Counted from the first letter of the stretch, positions 1-8,094 are shown. The stretch is 64,000 nucleotides of DNA from Dyadobacter sp. SG02 (GCF_900109045.1 NZ_FNYL01000014.1:186001-250000); one strand, 5' to 3'. Translations and numbers: made by a program. Notes: generated from the letters alone by a model not told the origin.

Positions 1-366
1 CGACACGCGGTCGTTAAAATAAAAGGAGAAGATGCTGATCCCGACGGCGACGACAAACATCGGCAACATCGCGCGGACGACAGAAATACCGGCACTTTTG
101 ATCGCTGTGAGCTCAAAGAATTCGCCCAGGTTCCCGAATGCCATCAGCGAGGAAAGCAGCATCGCGAGCGGCAATGCCGTAGGTACCGTAATGAGGCTAA
201 AAAAGAAGAATAGCTGTGCATAGTCCGTGACATTCAGGTCCTTCGACACGAAGTCATCTATGTAAAAGATCATAATCCGCATCAGGAAGACGAACACCAC
301 GACCGACATTGTAATTACAAAAGGTCCCCAAAAGGACGTCAAAATAAGCTTGTCCAGCTTTTTCAT
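1..366 (-). CDS. LptF/LptG-family permease (YjgP/YjgQ), N-terminal part
   Basis: The first 122 codons of an inner-membrane permease are present; the rest lies beyond the left edge. The translation begins MKKLDKLILTSFWGPF, runs into a hydrophobic segment at about residues 12-32, and has a second pair of hydrophobic stretches at about 50-75 and 100-118. The start motif (charged residues, then LTSFWGPF) is typical of the YjgP/YjgQ family, whose characterised members LptF and LptG form the transmembrane part of the LptB2FG transporter that extracts LPS from the inner membrane. The ATG overlaps the stop of the upstream START-like gene (TGATG), indicating co-transcription. LptF cannot be told from LptG from this fragment. 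Confidence 0.85.
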   Translation of the reverse strand, partial: MKKLDKLILTSFWGPFVITMSVVVFVFLMRIMIFYIDDFVSKDLNVTDYAQLFFFFSLITVPTALPLAMLLSSLMAFGNLGEFFELTAIKSAGISVVRAMLPMFVVAVGISIFSFYFNDRVS

Positions 367-758
367 CAACTACCTACTATTTCTCTTAAATTATCAATAA
401 ATCCTTCCCACAATGAATGAAGCTCGTCCTTGTCTCGATTCGAAGAGTAGTCGATCACGCGCAAAAAGGTTGTCTGGGTTAACTCGCTAACTTCTAATTT
501 TAGTTCCAGATGGTTGTTATCAAGGCCATCGTCACTGGTGTCCTCAAAATCGAAACGAACTGCTTTATTAATCCTCAGCCCCGTCTGCCGGGCAATATGG
601 CTGTCGCCGTCCCATTGGAAATCGAAGCGGTGATCGGGCAGCACAGTGACCCTCTCGGCAAACCATTGTTGCAGTCCCGAGGGCGTGGAAATATATGGAA
701 AGAGAACTTTAGGAGAGGAACGCAATTCAAATTCGGTAACAAATTTATATTTTTCCAT
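366..758 (-). CDS. START-like / SRPBCC domain protein
   Basis: A 130-residue single-domain protein. It starts MEKYKFVTEFELRSSPKVLF, has the P-x-x-LFPYISTPSGLQQWFAE pattern in which the first helix follows strand 1 and ends in a conserved Trp, and closes with the amphipathic helix LHSLWEGFIDNLREIVG. This is the layout of the AHSA1-like SRPBCC proteins common in Bacteroidota; the ligand is unknown. It is upstream of and overlaps the LptF/G permease by 3 nt (TGATG), so the two are probably translated from one message. No signal peptide is visible, so it is presumably cytoplasmic. Whether it has any role in LPS export is not shown by the sequence. Confidence 0.8.
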   Translation of the reverse strand: MEKYKFVTEFELRSSPKVLFPYISTPSGLQQWFAERVTVLPDHRFDFQWDGDSHIARQTGLRINKAVRFDFEDTSDDGLDNNHLELKLEVSELTQTTFLRVIDYSSNRDKDELHSLWEGFIDNLREIVGS

Positions 759-910
759 ATGTGCTGAAATTAAAGGACCGCCTCGTTAGTGCTTGCCTTA
801 TGTGCTGATTTAAAAGTTGTAATATAACATAAATCGACAATAAATGCGTGTAAATTTAAAATTGTTGTTTCAAAAATATGCGAAATTTACGCTAAAAATG
901 GGCAAACGGG

Positions 911-941
911 TTGCATCGTAATATTCTTTAACATACTTTTG
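911..941 (+). promoter_or_regulatory. Bacteroidota-type promoter for tRNA-Met
   Basis: TTG at 911-913 and TACTTTTG at 934-941 match the -33 TTG and -7 TAnnTTTG elements of the Bacteroidota primary sigma factor. They are separated by 20 nt, and the -7 element ends 14 nt before the mature tRNA start. Confidence 0.65.
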
Positions 942-955
942 CACCACAATACGAC

Positions 956-1029
956 GGCGGGGTAGCTCAGATGGTTAGAGCGTAGGATTCATAACCCTAA
1001 GGTCGGCAGTTCGATCCTGCTCCCCGCTA
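956..1029 (+). tRNA. tRNA-Met (CAT), elongator type
   Basis: A 74-nt cloverleaf. The acceptor stem is GGCGGGG (956-962) paired with CCCCGCT (1022-1028), with discriminator A at 1029. The D arm is GCTC...GAGC, the anticodon loop is TTCATAA, and the T arm is GGCAG-TTCGATC-CTGCT. CAT with a G1 that pairs argues for elongator Met rather than initiator; a tRNA-Ile2 (lysidine-modified CAT) is less likely because the acceptor and D arm match elongator Met. The anticodon stem has an A-C mismatch next to the loop. CCA is not encoded. A strong hairpin terminator follows. Confidence 0.92.
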
Positions 1030-1038
1030 CATTGCTGA

Positions 1039-1065
1039 AGACATCCCTCCCGGATGTCTTTTTTT
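1039..1065 (+). terminator. Intrinsic terminator of tRNA-Met
   Basis: AGACATCC (1039-1046) pairs perfectly with GGATGTCT (1052-1059) around a 5-nt loop, followed by a run of seven T. Confidence 0.85.
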
Positions 1066-1156
1066 ATTTCCGCCATTTTGTGCCTTCTCGAGAATTAAAT
1101 TCCGTCTGTTTGGGTTTACAGTAATTGGTAACACCACCGATTCACATCACAACTGT

Positions 1157-2935
1157 ATGAAATTACTAATCCAATACCTGAGCAGGTACAAGGCCCTTAT
1201 ACTCCTGGCCCTCGTTATGGCCGCTATCAATCAGGTATTTTCTCTGCTCAACCCTTACATCCTCGGTAACTTCCTGATCGACCCGTACGCCAACAAGGCC
1301 GCGGAGTTCCGCACAAAAGGGCTCGACAACGAATTTTTGAAAGGTATATCAATGGGCCTGCTGATGATTATCGGCGTAGCGATGGTTTCCCGCATTGCCA
1401 AGGCATTCCAGGACTACCTGGTGAACGTAGTGATCCAGAAATTTGGCGCTGCGCTCTATACGGACGGCCTCCGGCACGCATTGCGGCTCCCGTTCCAGGA
1501 TTTTGAAGACCAGCGCTCGGGGGAAACACTCTCGGTCCTTCTGAAAGTCCGGGCCGATTGTGAGAAGTTCATTCTGAATTTCGTCAATGTACTGTTTTTC
1601 ACTTCGGTAGGTATCGTATTTGTGGTGGTGGTCGCATTCAGGCTCAGTCCGTGGCTGCCGCTGATATACCTCGTCGGCTCGGTCATCCTGGCGTTTCTGA
1701 CAAGCGTTTTGAGCCGGAAGATCAAGACGATCCAGAAGAATATCGTGAAAGAAACCACTGCATTGGCCGGTTCTACTACCGAGTCTTTACGTAATATCGA
1801 GCTGGTGAAGAGCCTTGGATTAACGCAACAGGAAATCGGTCGGCTCAATACGACTACCTACAAAATCCTGCAACTGGAACTGAAAAAGGTTAAAAGCATC
1901 CGTTCGGTAAGTTTCATTCAGGGAACGTTCGTCAATTTTCTACAACAATGCGTGATGTTCGCATTGCTGTTTTTCGTATTCCGGGATAAGATTACCGTGG
2001 GGCAAATGATGATGATGCAGTTCTACTCCTTCTTCATATTCGGACCATTGCAGGAACTGGGCAATGTCATCCTCTCCTACCGCGAAGCCGAGGCTTCTTT
2101 GAACAACTTGCAGACATTGCTCGCCCGCCCGGTAGAACACAAACCCGCTAATCCTGAAATCATTACCGATATTAAGGACTTACAGTTCGACCATGTGAAG
2201 TTTCAGCATCAGTCTGCAAAGCGCCCGGCTCTGGAAGACATTTCGTTTAATGTAAAACGAGGGGAAACGATTGCATTCGTCGGCCCGTCGGGTTCCGGCA
2301 AAACTACTTTGGTGAAGCTGCTCGTAGGGCTGTACCAGCCGATCGAGGGTTCCGTTTTTTACAATAATGTGAATGGCAAAGAAATCGATTTTGACGAGAT
2401 CAGGCATAAAATAGGCTTTGTAACGCAGGATACGCAACTTTTTTCGGGTACTATTAAAGAAAACCTGCTATTCGTAAATCCGGAAGCGACCGACGAGATG
2501 ATCAGCGACGTCCTCATGAAAGCGGCTTGCTATAACCTGCTCGCCCGCGCCGAGAACGGTATCGACACGGTGATCGGTGAAGGCGGTTTGAAATTATCAG
2601 GCGGCGAGCGCCAGCGCCTCTCCATTGCCCGCGCGCTCCTGCGTAACCCGCACCTGATCATTTTCGACGAAGCCACTTCCGCCCTGGACTCACTCACCGA
2701 AGAAGAAATATCGAACACCATCCGCGACATTACCGACCAGCGTCAGCACATTACCGTCATGATCGCCCACCGACTTTCGACCATCATGTACGCCGACCGC
2801 ATTTATGTCCTCGAAAAAGGTAGTATTGTCGAAACCGGCAGTCACCAGGCATTGCTGGAAGAAAAAGGCCTCTACTACGCCATGTGGCGCCAGCAGATTG
2901 GCGAACGGAAGGATGAGACCGTGCTTTCGGCTTAG
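1157..2935 (+). CDS. ABC exporter, fused permease and ATPase
   Basis: A 592-residue half-transporter of the type IV (exporter/MsbA-like) fold. The first ~330 residues are the transmembrane domain (MKLLIQYLSRYKALILL start, several hydrophobic helices). The nucleotide-binding domain follows, with Walker A GPSGSGKTT near residue 375, a Q-loop, signature LSGGERQR near 480, Walker B LIIFDEATS near 500 and the H-loop AHRLST near 540. It should act as a homodimer in the inner membrane. The substrate cannot be read from sequence; lipid or peptide export are family options. It stands alone, downstream of the tRNA and upstream of a GAATGANN hairpin array. Confidence 0.9.
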   Translation: MKLLIQYLSRYKALILLALVMAAINQVFSLLNPYILGNFLIDPYANKAAEFRTKGLDNEFLKGISMGLLMIIGVAMVSRIAKAFQDYLVNVVIQKFGAALYTDGLRHALRLPFQDFEDQRSGETLSVLLKVRADCEKFILNFVNVLFFTSVGIVFVVVVAFRLSPWLPLIYLVGSVILAFLTSVLSRKIKTIQKNIVKETTALAGSTTESLRNIELVKSLGLTQQEIGRLNTTTYKILQLELKKVKSIRSVSFIQGTFVNFLQQCVMFALLFFVFRDKITVGQMMMMQFYSFFIFGPLQELGNVILSYREAEASLNNLQTLLARPVEHKPANPEIITDIKDLQFDHVKFQHQSAKRPALEDISFNVKRGETIAFVGPSGSGKTTLVKLLVGLYQPIEGSVFYNNVNGKEIDFDEIRHKIGFVTQDTQLFSGTIKENLLFVNPEATDEMISDVLMKAACYNLLARAENGIDTVIGEGGLKLSGGERQRLSIARALLRNPHLIIFDEATSALDSLTEEEISNTIRDITDQRQHITVMIAHRLSTIMYADRIYVLEKGSIVETGSHQALLEEKGLYYAMWRQQIGERKDETVLSA

Positions 2936-2944
2936 GTTTTGAAT

Positions 2945-3126
2945 TTTGAATGAGTGAATGACTTAATTTTGAATGAGTGAATGACCGAATGATTGAATGA
3001 GTGAATGACCGAATGATTGAATGAGTGAATAAAATATTTGGTCATTCAATCATTCGGTCATTCGGTCATTCAGTCATTCAATCATTCGGTAATTCATTCA
3101 CTCATTCACTCATTAACTCATTAACT
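2945..3126. repeat. GAATGANN octamer array, mirrored into a hairpin
   Basis: The left arm (2945-3030) is built from GAATGA followed by a variable dinucleotide (GT, CC, TT, CT). After an AT-rich turn (AAAATATT, about 3031-3038) the right arm (3039-3126) is built of the complementary TCATTC unit. The two arms can form a long imperfect hairpin 3' of the ABC gene. Because TGA recurs every 4 or 8 nt, the arm carries stop codons in all three frames of the strand that reads into it. The outer edge of the right arm reads TTAATGAGTGAATG on the minus strand, as at the other copies. Confidence 0.85.
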
Positions 3127-3199
3127 ACGCAAGAATCAGGTTTCAGCAAGCGTAGCCGCGGGGTAATTTTGGTTTAAACAAATCAAAATACCACTTGCT

Positions 3200-3901
3200 A
3201 TGATCAACATCGAAAACCTCGACTGGCCGTCCATTCGTGAAAACCTTCACCAGCGGGGCTATGCGCAAATTAATCAGGTCCTGAATGCAGAAGAATGCGA
3301 GAGCCTGATCGCGGAATACAGTAATCCTGCGCATTACCGCAAGACGATTGTCATGGAACGCTACCGGTTTGGGCTGGGCGAGTACAAATATTTCGCTTAC
3401 CCGTTGCCAACGATTATCCAACGGCTGCGAGAAAGCGTGTTTCCCAAATTGGTGCCGGTAGCCAATCAATGGATGCAAGTGCTGAACAAAGAACAGCCCT
3501 ATCCGGCTGATTTCGAAGAATTTCAGGAACGCTGCCAGGCCCAGGGGCAAAGAAAACCGACGGTACTTATCCTCCAATACGGCCAGGGCGGCCATAATAC
3601 ACTCCATCAAGATCTCTACGGCGAGCTTTTCTTTCCCATTCAAATGGTTTTATTTCTGAACGAACCCGGTGAGGACTATACGGGCGGAGAGTTCGTCATG
3701 ACCGAGCAAATCCCGCGCGCCCAATCGAAGGCCATCGTTTTGAAGCCCCGGCGAGGCGATGCACTGCTCTTTACGACCAATTTCAGGCCCGTAAAAGGCA
3801 GCAAAGGATATTATCGCGTCAATATGAAACACGGCGTGAGCGAGGTACATGACGGCCGGCGATACACGCTGGGCATTATTTTCCATGATGCATTAAGCTG
3901 A
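3200..3901 (+). CDS. 2OG-Fe(II) oxygenase, probable DNA-damage type
   Basis: A 233-residue protein with a complete non-haem iron site: HxD in LHQDLYGE (about H136 and D138), a distal His in MKHGVSEV (about H211) and a 2-oxoglutarate-binding Arg just after it in GRRYTLG. The sequence resembles the family annotated in Pfam as Oxygenase-NA, predicted to act oxidatively on damaged nucleic acid; I assign that from memory of the motif. The neighbourhood supports it: an Ada-like zinc domain starts 32 nt downstream and an AlkA-type glycosylase converges on that gene. A prolyl-hydroxylase-like role is the alternative. No signal peptide. Confidence 0.8.
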   Translation: MINIENLDWPSIRENLHQRGYAQINQVLNAEECESLIAEYSNPAHYRKTIVMERYRFGLGEYKYFAYPLPTIIQRLRESVFPKLVPVANQWMQVLNKEQPYPADFEEFQERCQAQGQRKPTVLILQYGQGGHNTLHQDLYGELFFPIQMVLFLNEPGEDYTGGEFVMTEQIPRAQSKAIVLKPRRGDALLFTTNFRPVKGSKGYYRVNMKHGVSEVHDGRRYTLGIIFHDALS

Positions 3902-3933
3902 AAATCAATGCATTTGCATTTAATCATATTGGC

Positions 3934-4191
3934 ATGATCAGGCACGAAGAAATAGGCCCGGATACCTTCGCGACAAGCCGGAAACTGAAAGAAATGATCG
4001 ATACCGGCGAAATCGCCGTCGCCGGGAATCGTAAACTGAAAATCTACGGGCAATTATCCTGTGGCTCAGGAAAGCGAATGAAACGCAGCAACCGGGTATT
4101 CTTCACAAGCGAGCGGGACGCGCTCGTACACGGGTACCGCCCGTGCGGGCACTGCATGCGCGAGGCTTACGTTAAATGGAAGTCAGACTAG
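3934..4191 (+). CDS. Standalone Ada-like zinc domain, acceptor Cys replaced
   Basis: An 85-residue protein that corresponds only to the N-terminal methylphosphotriester-binding domain of Ada. It keeps the diagnostic C-terminal block GYRPCGHCM and the first-half motif YGQLSCGSGKRMK. Compared with E. coli Ada (FCRPSC...CKRC), the residue at the methyl-accepting Cys38 position is Gly here, so three of the four zinc-site cysteines remain. It should still fold around zinc and may bind DNA, but is not expected to accept methyl groups in the classical way. It has no second transferase domain. It lies 32 nt after the 2OG oxygenase and its 3' end overlaps that of the convergent AlkA gene by 9 nt. Confidence 0.82.
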   Translation: MIRHEEIGPDTFATSRKLKEMIDTGEIAVAGNRKLKIYGQLSCGSGKRMKRSNRVFFTSERDALVHGYRPCGHCMREAYVKWKSD

Positions 4192-5091
4192 CGGCTTTAC
4201 GGCCAGACTTCTCCACAAATAGAAAGTAACGTAGGTCTCCCAGCCTGCGTAATCACGAAAAAACGCTTCGATTGTGTCCTTTTCACCACGCTCGGCGATG
4301 ATACCATGACCAACGAGCGCATTCAACAAGCCGACATCCCCGTGCGGAATACCCTCTGGCGCGCGAAACGACTTCATGAGCACATAATTAGCCGTCCATA
4401 CGCCAATGCCCTTGTGGGCAATTAATGCCTTCTGCCGCGCCTCAAAATCCGGTAACGCATCAATTTTCGAACGGCTCAGCGTACCGTCCGCAAATGCGCG
4501 GGCAACCCCGATCACGTACTCGGCCTTTTTCTGAGAAAACTGCATTTCCCGCAACACTGCTATTTCCGCATTAGCCAGCACCGCCGGTTCGGGAAAAATA
4601 TGGAATACCTGGTTTTCCCATTCGATATGCCGGCCGTAGCGCTCTACCATGCGCCGTTTCATTTTATAGGCAAATGTGAGGTTGATCTGCTGCCCGATAA
4701 TCGACCAGCAAAGCGCTTCGAACATATCGGAAATACCCATCAGTCGCAATCCGGCGAAGTCTTCCACCATATACGCCAGCCGGCTGTCCCGCTTCAAATG
4801 TGTATAAAATGGCGTAAGGTCACGACCCATATCGAACCATTCGTTCACGTACGCCATCAGATAATCATTGCACGCTGGGCTCGAAACGCCATCCAGCACA
4901 TCGATTTTAAGAAAATTGCCCTGCTCGCTTACCCGAAAAAGTACATCGCCATAAGGCGTAGCTATGGCCTTGAAAACAGCATTTTCAGTCACGAAATGCA
5001 GACAATCGTCATAATTGCGGTTCAAAAACCAAAGGCATTCCGGGAAACTGAAAAGCGGAGGCGTTGGAATTAGAATAGTTTGCTGATGCAT
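4183..5091 (-). CDS. DNA-3-methyladenine glycosylase II (AlkA-like, HhH-GPD)
   Basis: A base-excision glycosylase of about 302 residues. The C-terminal half has a helix-hairpin-helix motif (LIAHKGIGVWTANYVLMK) followed by the catalytic Asp in HGDVGL, and an upstream ALCWSIIGQQI helix, all hallmarks of AlkA. The N-terminal ~100 residues match the AlkA N-domain position. The start MHQQTILIP at 5091 is preferred: the longer reading frame to 5148 only adds residues translated from a GAATGANN repeat. It flips out and removes N3-alkyl purines from DNA. Its 3' end overlaps the Ada-like gene. Confidence 0.88.
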   Translation of the reverse strand: MHQQTILIPTPPLFSFPECLWFLNRNYDDCLHFVTENAVFKAIATPYGDVLFRVSEQGNFLKIDVLDGVSSPACNDYLMAYVNEWFDMGRDLTPFYTHLKRDSRLAYMVEDFAGLRLMGISDMFEALCWSIIGQQINLTFAYKMKRRMVERYGRHIEWENQVFHIFPEPAVLANAEIAVLREMQFSQKKAEYVIGVARAFADGTLSRSKIDALPDFEARQKALIAHKGIGVWTANYVLMKSFRAPEGIPHGDVGLLNALVGHGIIAERGEKDTIEAFFRDYAGWETYVTFYLWRSLAVKPLV

Positions 5092-5105
5092 GTTTCTTAT
5101 AATTT

Positions 5106-5184
5106 TGAATGAGTGAATGATTGAATGACCGAATAGCGGACTATTCACTCATTCACTCATTCACTCATTCACTCATTCACTCAT
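5106..5184. repeat. GAATGANN octamer array, mirrored into a hairpin
   Basis: The left arm 5106-5135 (GAATGAGT, GAATGATT, GAATGACC) runs into a turn GAATAGCGGACTATTC and then a right arm of CATTCACT units to 5184. The right arm starts 2 nt beyond the holA stop codon, so it is the 3' trailer of holA and also the 5' flank of alkA. It is a plausible terminator, with TGA in all three minus-strand frames. Confidence 0.85.
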
Positions 5185-5186
5185 AG

Positions 5187-6206
5187 TCAATGTACAATCT
5201 TGAAAACCAGTTCCCGCAGCAGCTCCCCTTCGGAAGTACTCGTGCCGTCTAGCCCTTTCAAGCGCCCGTCGCATTCACGCAGGTAATGGATAATGTTGGC
5301 GACCTTGCCCATTGGATAATTACGGGCGGCCAGCAGATAATCTTTAACGAAATAGGGATTGACGCCCAGCTCCACGGCCAGTCCTTTCTCGGATTTGTCG
5401 CGCGCGGCGTGTGTGAGGAGGAGTTTGGAGAAAAATCCAAACAGGATGATCAGCACCGGCGCCAGCGGGTTGTCTTTGGAATTGGAAGCGAAAAAGGCGG
5501 CTATCTGGTTCGCTTTCAGCACATCGCGGTGCATTAGCGCTTTCTGAAACTCAAAAACATTATACTCCTTGCTGATCCCGACAAACTTCTCGATCGTAGC
5601 TGCATCGATCCCCTCGTCCACGCGAAGGTTCACCATGATTTTGCGGATCTCGTTTGATAGTCGTTTCAGGTCATTACCAATGTTGTCGACCAGCATTTGC
5701 ACCGCTTTCGGGCTGATTTTCACGCCCTCATGCTGACAAAATGAGGCTACCCAATCGGGCAGCTTGTTGTCATACATTTTCTTGGATTGCACCACTACCC
5801 CATTTGCATTACAGGCTTTCAGGTACGATTTCCGTTCGTCGGCATTGGCGTGGTAGCAAAATACCAGCACCGTGCTTGGTACAGGGTTCAATGCATAATC
5901 TTCCAGGCGCTGTTGCTGTTCCTTTTGTTCGATGCCGTTCAACCGGTGCGCCTCTTTTACGAGCACGAGCTGCCGTTCGGCCATGAACGGGAAGCGGCGT
6001 GCGTAACTAAGCACTCCCGCCACATCGGTATCTTTTCCGTAGAGCACAAACTGGTTAAACCCCCGCTCCGATTCCGGAACTACTTTATTTTCAAGCTCTT
6101 CGGCAATGGAATCGATGTAATAGGGTTCATCGCCGTGCAGAAAATACAACGGACGAAACTTCTTGCTTCTGAGTTCTTTAAGGATAATATCGGGTGTTTG
6201 TGCCAT
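5187..6206 (-). CDS. holA: DNA polymerase III subunit delta
   Basis: A protein of about 339 residues from MAQTPDIILKEL. It has the HolA layout: an N-terminal AAA+-like domain with FRPLYFLHGDEPYYIDS at about residues 17-33 (where Walker A has degenerated in this family), KISPKAVQMLVDNIGNDLKR at the domain II border, and a C-terminal all-helical domain ending LLRELVFKIVH. Delta opens the beta clamp within the clamp-loader complex. A longer start at 6245 adds 13 residues with no family resemblance. It lies 59 nt downstream of the AcpH-like gene on the same strand and ends in a GAATGANN array. Confidence 0.9.
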   Translation of the reverse strand: MAQTPDIILKELRSKKFRPLYFLHGDEPYYIDSIAEELENKVVPESERGFNQFVLYGKDTDVAGVLSYARRFPFMAERQLVLVKEAHRLNGIEQKEQQQRLEDYALNPVPSTVLVFCYHANADERKSYLKACNANGVVVQSKKMYDNKLPDWVASFCQHEGVKISPKAVQMLVDNIGNDLKRLSNEIRKIMVNLRVDEGIDAATIEKFVGISKEYNVFEFQKALMHRDVLKANQIAAFFASNSKDNPLAPVLIILFGFFSKLLLTHAARDKSEKGLAVELGVNPYFVKDYLLAARNYPMGKVANIIHYLRECDGRLKGLDGTSTSEGELLRELVFKIVH

Positions 6207-6265
6207 GGATTTGCAGATTGGGACCTGAATGTGGTCGGACATCAAATTTACCGTTCCGCGGCGAC

Positions 6266-6868
6266 TTATGCCGCGTTTTCAGCGATAAATTGACCAGCCT
6301 GCCGACGTAATTCCGGAAAAAAAGAAAGGAACTTGGTGTAATAAAACTCCTCGTTCGCCTGCAAATCGCTCACAGCCGTGGAGATAGGCGCCAGAAACTC
6401 GGCGCGCCGCGAAAGCCTTTTAAATGTGGTATCGATACCGTCGAGCGTCGCGTACGTCGTGAGCCAATCCTGGCGGATCATCGAGCGCACCATGGGCACC
6501 ATTGTTTCAGGGATAAAATGGCTGTTCCGTTCGATAACCGAATACATCCGGTGGGCATATATAAAGAGCGGCTCTTTATGATAATTTTCGAAGTTTTTGG
6601 CAAGGAAGTAATCAAAGTAAATGTCCATCACAATTCCCGCCAGTTTTCCCTGTGTAAGGGCCGCAACATCTTTGGCGTCCGACACTTCGGGATGCGTGTC
6701 CGTAAAGGAATCGATAAAACGGTGCAGTTTCAGTCCGATCACGTAATCGCGGTTCCAGCCAGCCGTTTTTTCATCGCTTAAACGCCCCTTAATGAAGTCA
6801 CCGACATAGTTGCCCATCATCACCCCTTCGTTCTCCCCAGACAGCAAAATATGCGCTAAAAAATTCAT
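6266..6868 (-). CDS. ACP phosphodiesterase family protein (AcpH-like)
   Basis: A 200-residue protein beginning MNFLAHILLSGENEGVMMGN with the sequence GNYVGDFIKG, then LHRFIDSFTDTHP and GIVMDIYFDYFLA. These His/Asp-rich motifs are those of the AcpH family (formerly DUF479), an HD-like metal-dependent fold. The E. coli member removes the 4'-phosphopantetheine arm from acyl carrier protein. Length matches the family (about 190-200). Cytoplasmic. It is divergently arranged with the SlyD-like gene, 97 nt apart, and upstream of holA. Confidence 0.85.
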   Translation of the reverse strand: MNFLAHILLSGENEGVMMGNYVGDFIKGRLSDEKTAGWNRDYVIGLKLHRFIDSFTDTHPEVSDAKDVAALTQGKLAGIVMDIYFDYFLAKNFENYHKEPLFIYAHRMYSVIERNSHFIPETMVPMVRSMIRQDWLTTYATLDGIDTTFKRLSRRAEFLAPISTAVSDLQANEEFYYTKFLSFFPELRRQAGQFIAENAA

Positions 6869-6965
6869 CTAAATGACATTTTGACAAAATTCCCGTACGT
6901 TTGTTCCAGGACTCTTCGATGGAACAATTCTTGTACAACAACCATTATTTTAATCAAACTAGCAA

Positions 6966-7481
6966 ATGAAAGTCGAAAAAAATAGCGTCGTCGCACTCAC
7001 ATATAGCCTCAGCATTCCGGACTCCGAAGGCGAGACGGACGTAGTAGAAGTGGTCAGCGAAAACGACCCGATGTACTTTATCCACGGCATCAGCGGCTTG
7101 CCCGAAGGCTTCGAAAATCAGATCCAGGGCCTATCCGCGGGCGATACCTTTGATTTTACGGTCGCCCCAGAAGAAGGTTATGGAGAATATGATGAAGAAG
7201 CGGTCGTAGATCTGCCCAAATCGGTTTTCCAGAACAGCGAAGTGGATCAGAACGAACTGCTGCAAGTAGGTAACATCATCCCGATGACCAACGAAGACGG
7301 CGAAAGGCTCCACGGCCAGATCGTCGAAATACAGGACGAGGTCGTGATCATGAACTTCAACCACCCGCTCGCAGGCAAGGAAATGCATTTTTCAGGCAAA
7401 ATCCTGAGCGTACGCGCCGCAACGCGTGAGGAGCTCGATCATGGGCATGTGCATGGGACGGGGGGCGTTCATCATCATTAA
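6966..7481 (+). CDS. FKBP-type peptidyl-prolyl isomerase, SlyD-like
   Basis: A 171-residue protein with the SlyD arrangement: an FKBP half-domain with FIHGISGLPEGFENQIQGLSAGD, an inserted chaperone (IF) domain at about residues 75-125, and return to FKBP with FNHPLAGKEMHFSGKIL. The C-terminus is histidine-rich (DHGHVHG...HHH), as in SlyD proteins that bind nickel or other metals. The expected activity is cis-trans isomerisation and folding assistance in the cytoplasm. The final His codons abut ATTAATGAGTGAAT, the outer edge of a GAATGANN array, which supplies the stop. Confidence 0.9.
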   Translation: MKVEKNSVVALTYSLSIPDSEGETDVVEVVSENDPMYFIHGISGLPEGFENQIQGLSAGDTFDFTVAPEEGYGEYDEEAVVDLPKSVFQNSEVDQNELLQVGNIIPMTNEDGERLHGQIVEIQDEVVIMNFNHPLAGKEMHFSGKILSVRAATREELDHGHVHGTGGVHHH

Positions 7482-7547
7482 TGAGTGAATTTTGAATGAG
7501 TGGATGAGTGAATAATCTCAAAATTCATTCACTCATTCACTCATTAA
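7479..7547. repeat. GAATGANN array between convergent genes, overlapping both stop codons
   Basis: The left arm (7479-7512) begins at the TAA of the SlyD-like gene. The right arm (about 7521-7547) is its complement and contains the TGA stop of the dCMP deaminase, whose last codons Ile-Asn-Glu are read from the array. Each arm gives TGA in several frames facing the gene it follows, and the two arms pair. Confidence 0.85.
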
Positions 7548-8022
7548 TACCGCTACGGTATTGCTCCACCTCCACCCCAAACCGCCTCAAAAACTCCACC
7601 CCCTCTTCCACCGCGATTCCTTTATAGGCGGCATACGAATGCAGGAAAATCACTTTTTTAATCTTCATCGTGTAGATCACCCTCGCGCAGGCGATACAGG
7701 GTGCGAGCGTGACGAAAAGCGTCGATCCTTCAATATTTGAACCGTTTTTAACGGCGAAAAGAATGGCATTCTGCTCGGCGTGCAATGCGAGCGAACAGCT
7801 CCCTTTCGCATCCCTGGGGCAACCTACCCCCGGAAATTCTTCATCACAGTTGTGCGTGCCCGCGGGAGGGCCGTTGTATCCGATCGAAATAATCCGTGTA
7901 TCCTTCGTTAGCACCGCTCCGACCTGCGCTTTTATACAATGCGAACGCTTGGCAAGATTTTTTGCCAGGTCCATGTAAATGTCATCAAATTCCGGCCGCA
8001 AATTCGTTGTAGGTATTGTCAT
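7537..8022 (-). CDS. dCMP deaminase (deoxycytidylate/cytidine deaminase family)
   Basis: A zinc deaminase of about 161 residues from MTIPTTNLRPEF. It has the catalytic HAEQNAILFA motif (zinc His plus proton-shuttling Glu) and PCIACARVIY (two zinc Cys), and the upstream CIKAQVGAVLTKD strand typical of dCMP deaminases, which make dUMP for thymidylate synthesis. An extended start to 8079 has no family support. The C-terminus SGINE reads out of a GAATGANN array. It is divergent from the DUF922 gene. Confidence 0.9.
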   Translation of the reverse strand: MTIPTTNLRPEFDDIYMDLAKNLAKRSHCIKAQVGAVLTKDTRIISIGYNGPPAGTHNCDEEFPGVGCPRDAKGSCSLALHAEQNAILFAVKNGSNIEGSTLFVTLAPCIACARVIYTMKIKKVIFLHSYAAYKGIAVEEGVEFLRRFGVEVEQYRSGINE

Positions 8023-8094
8023 TCTCTTTTCAATCCAAAATTCAGGGTACAAACTTAGGGAAATGACGGCTGGATTCAACGCAGTTTGAAAAGT

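Noticed and set aside
956..1029. Initiator tRNA-fMet or tRNA-Ile2 identity for the CAT tRNA
   Set aside because: Acceptor stem and D arm fit elongator Met; Ile2 cannot be fully excluded, but its acceptor stem usually differs.
5092..5148. N-terminal extension of the AlkA gene
   Set aside because: The extra codons read from a GAATGANN repeat (HSIIHSF), and the family begins at MHQQTILIP.
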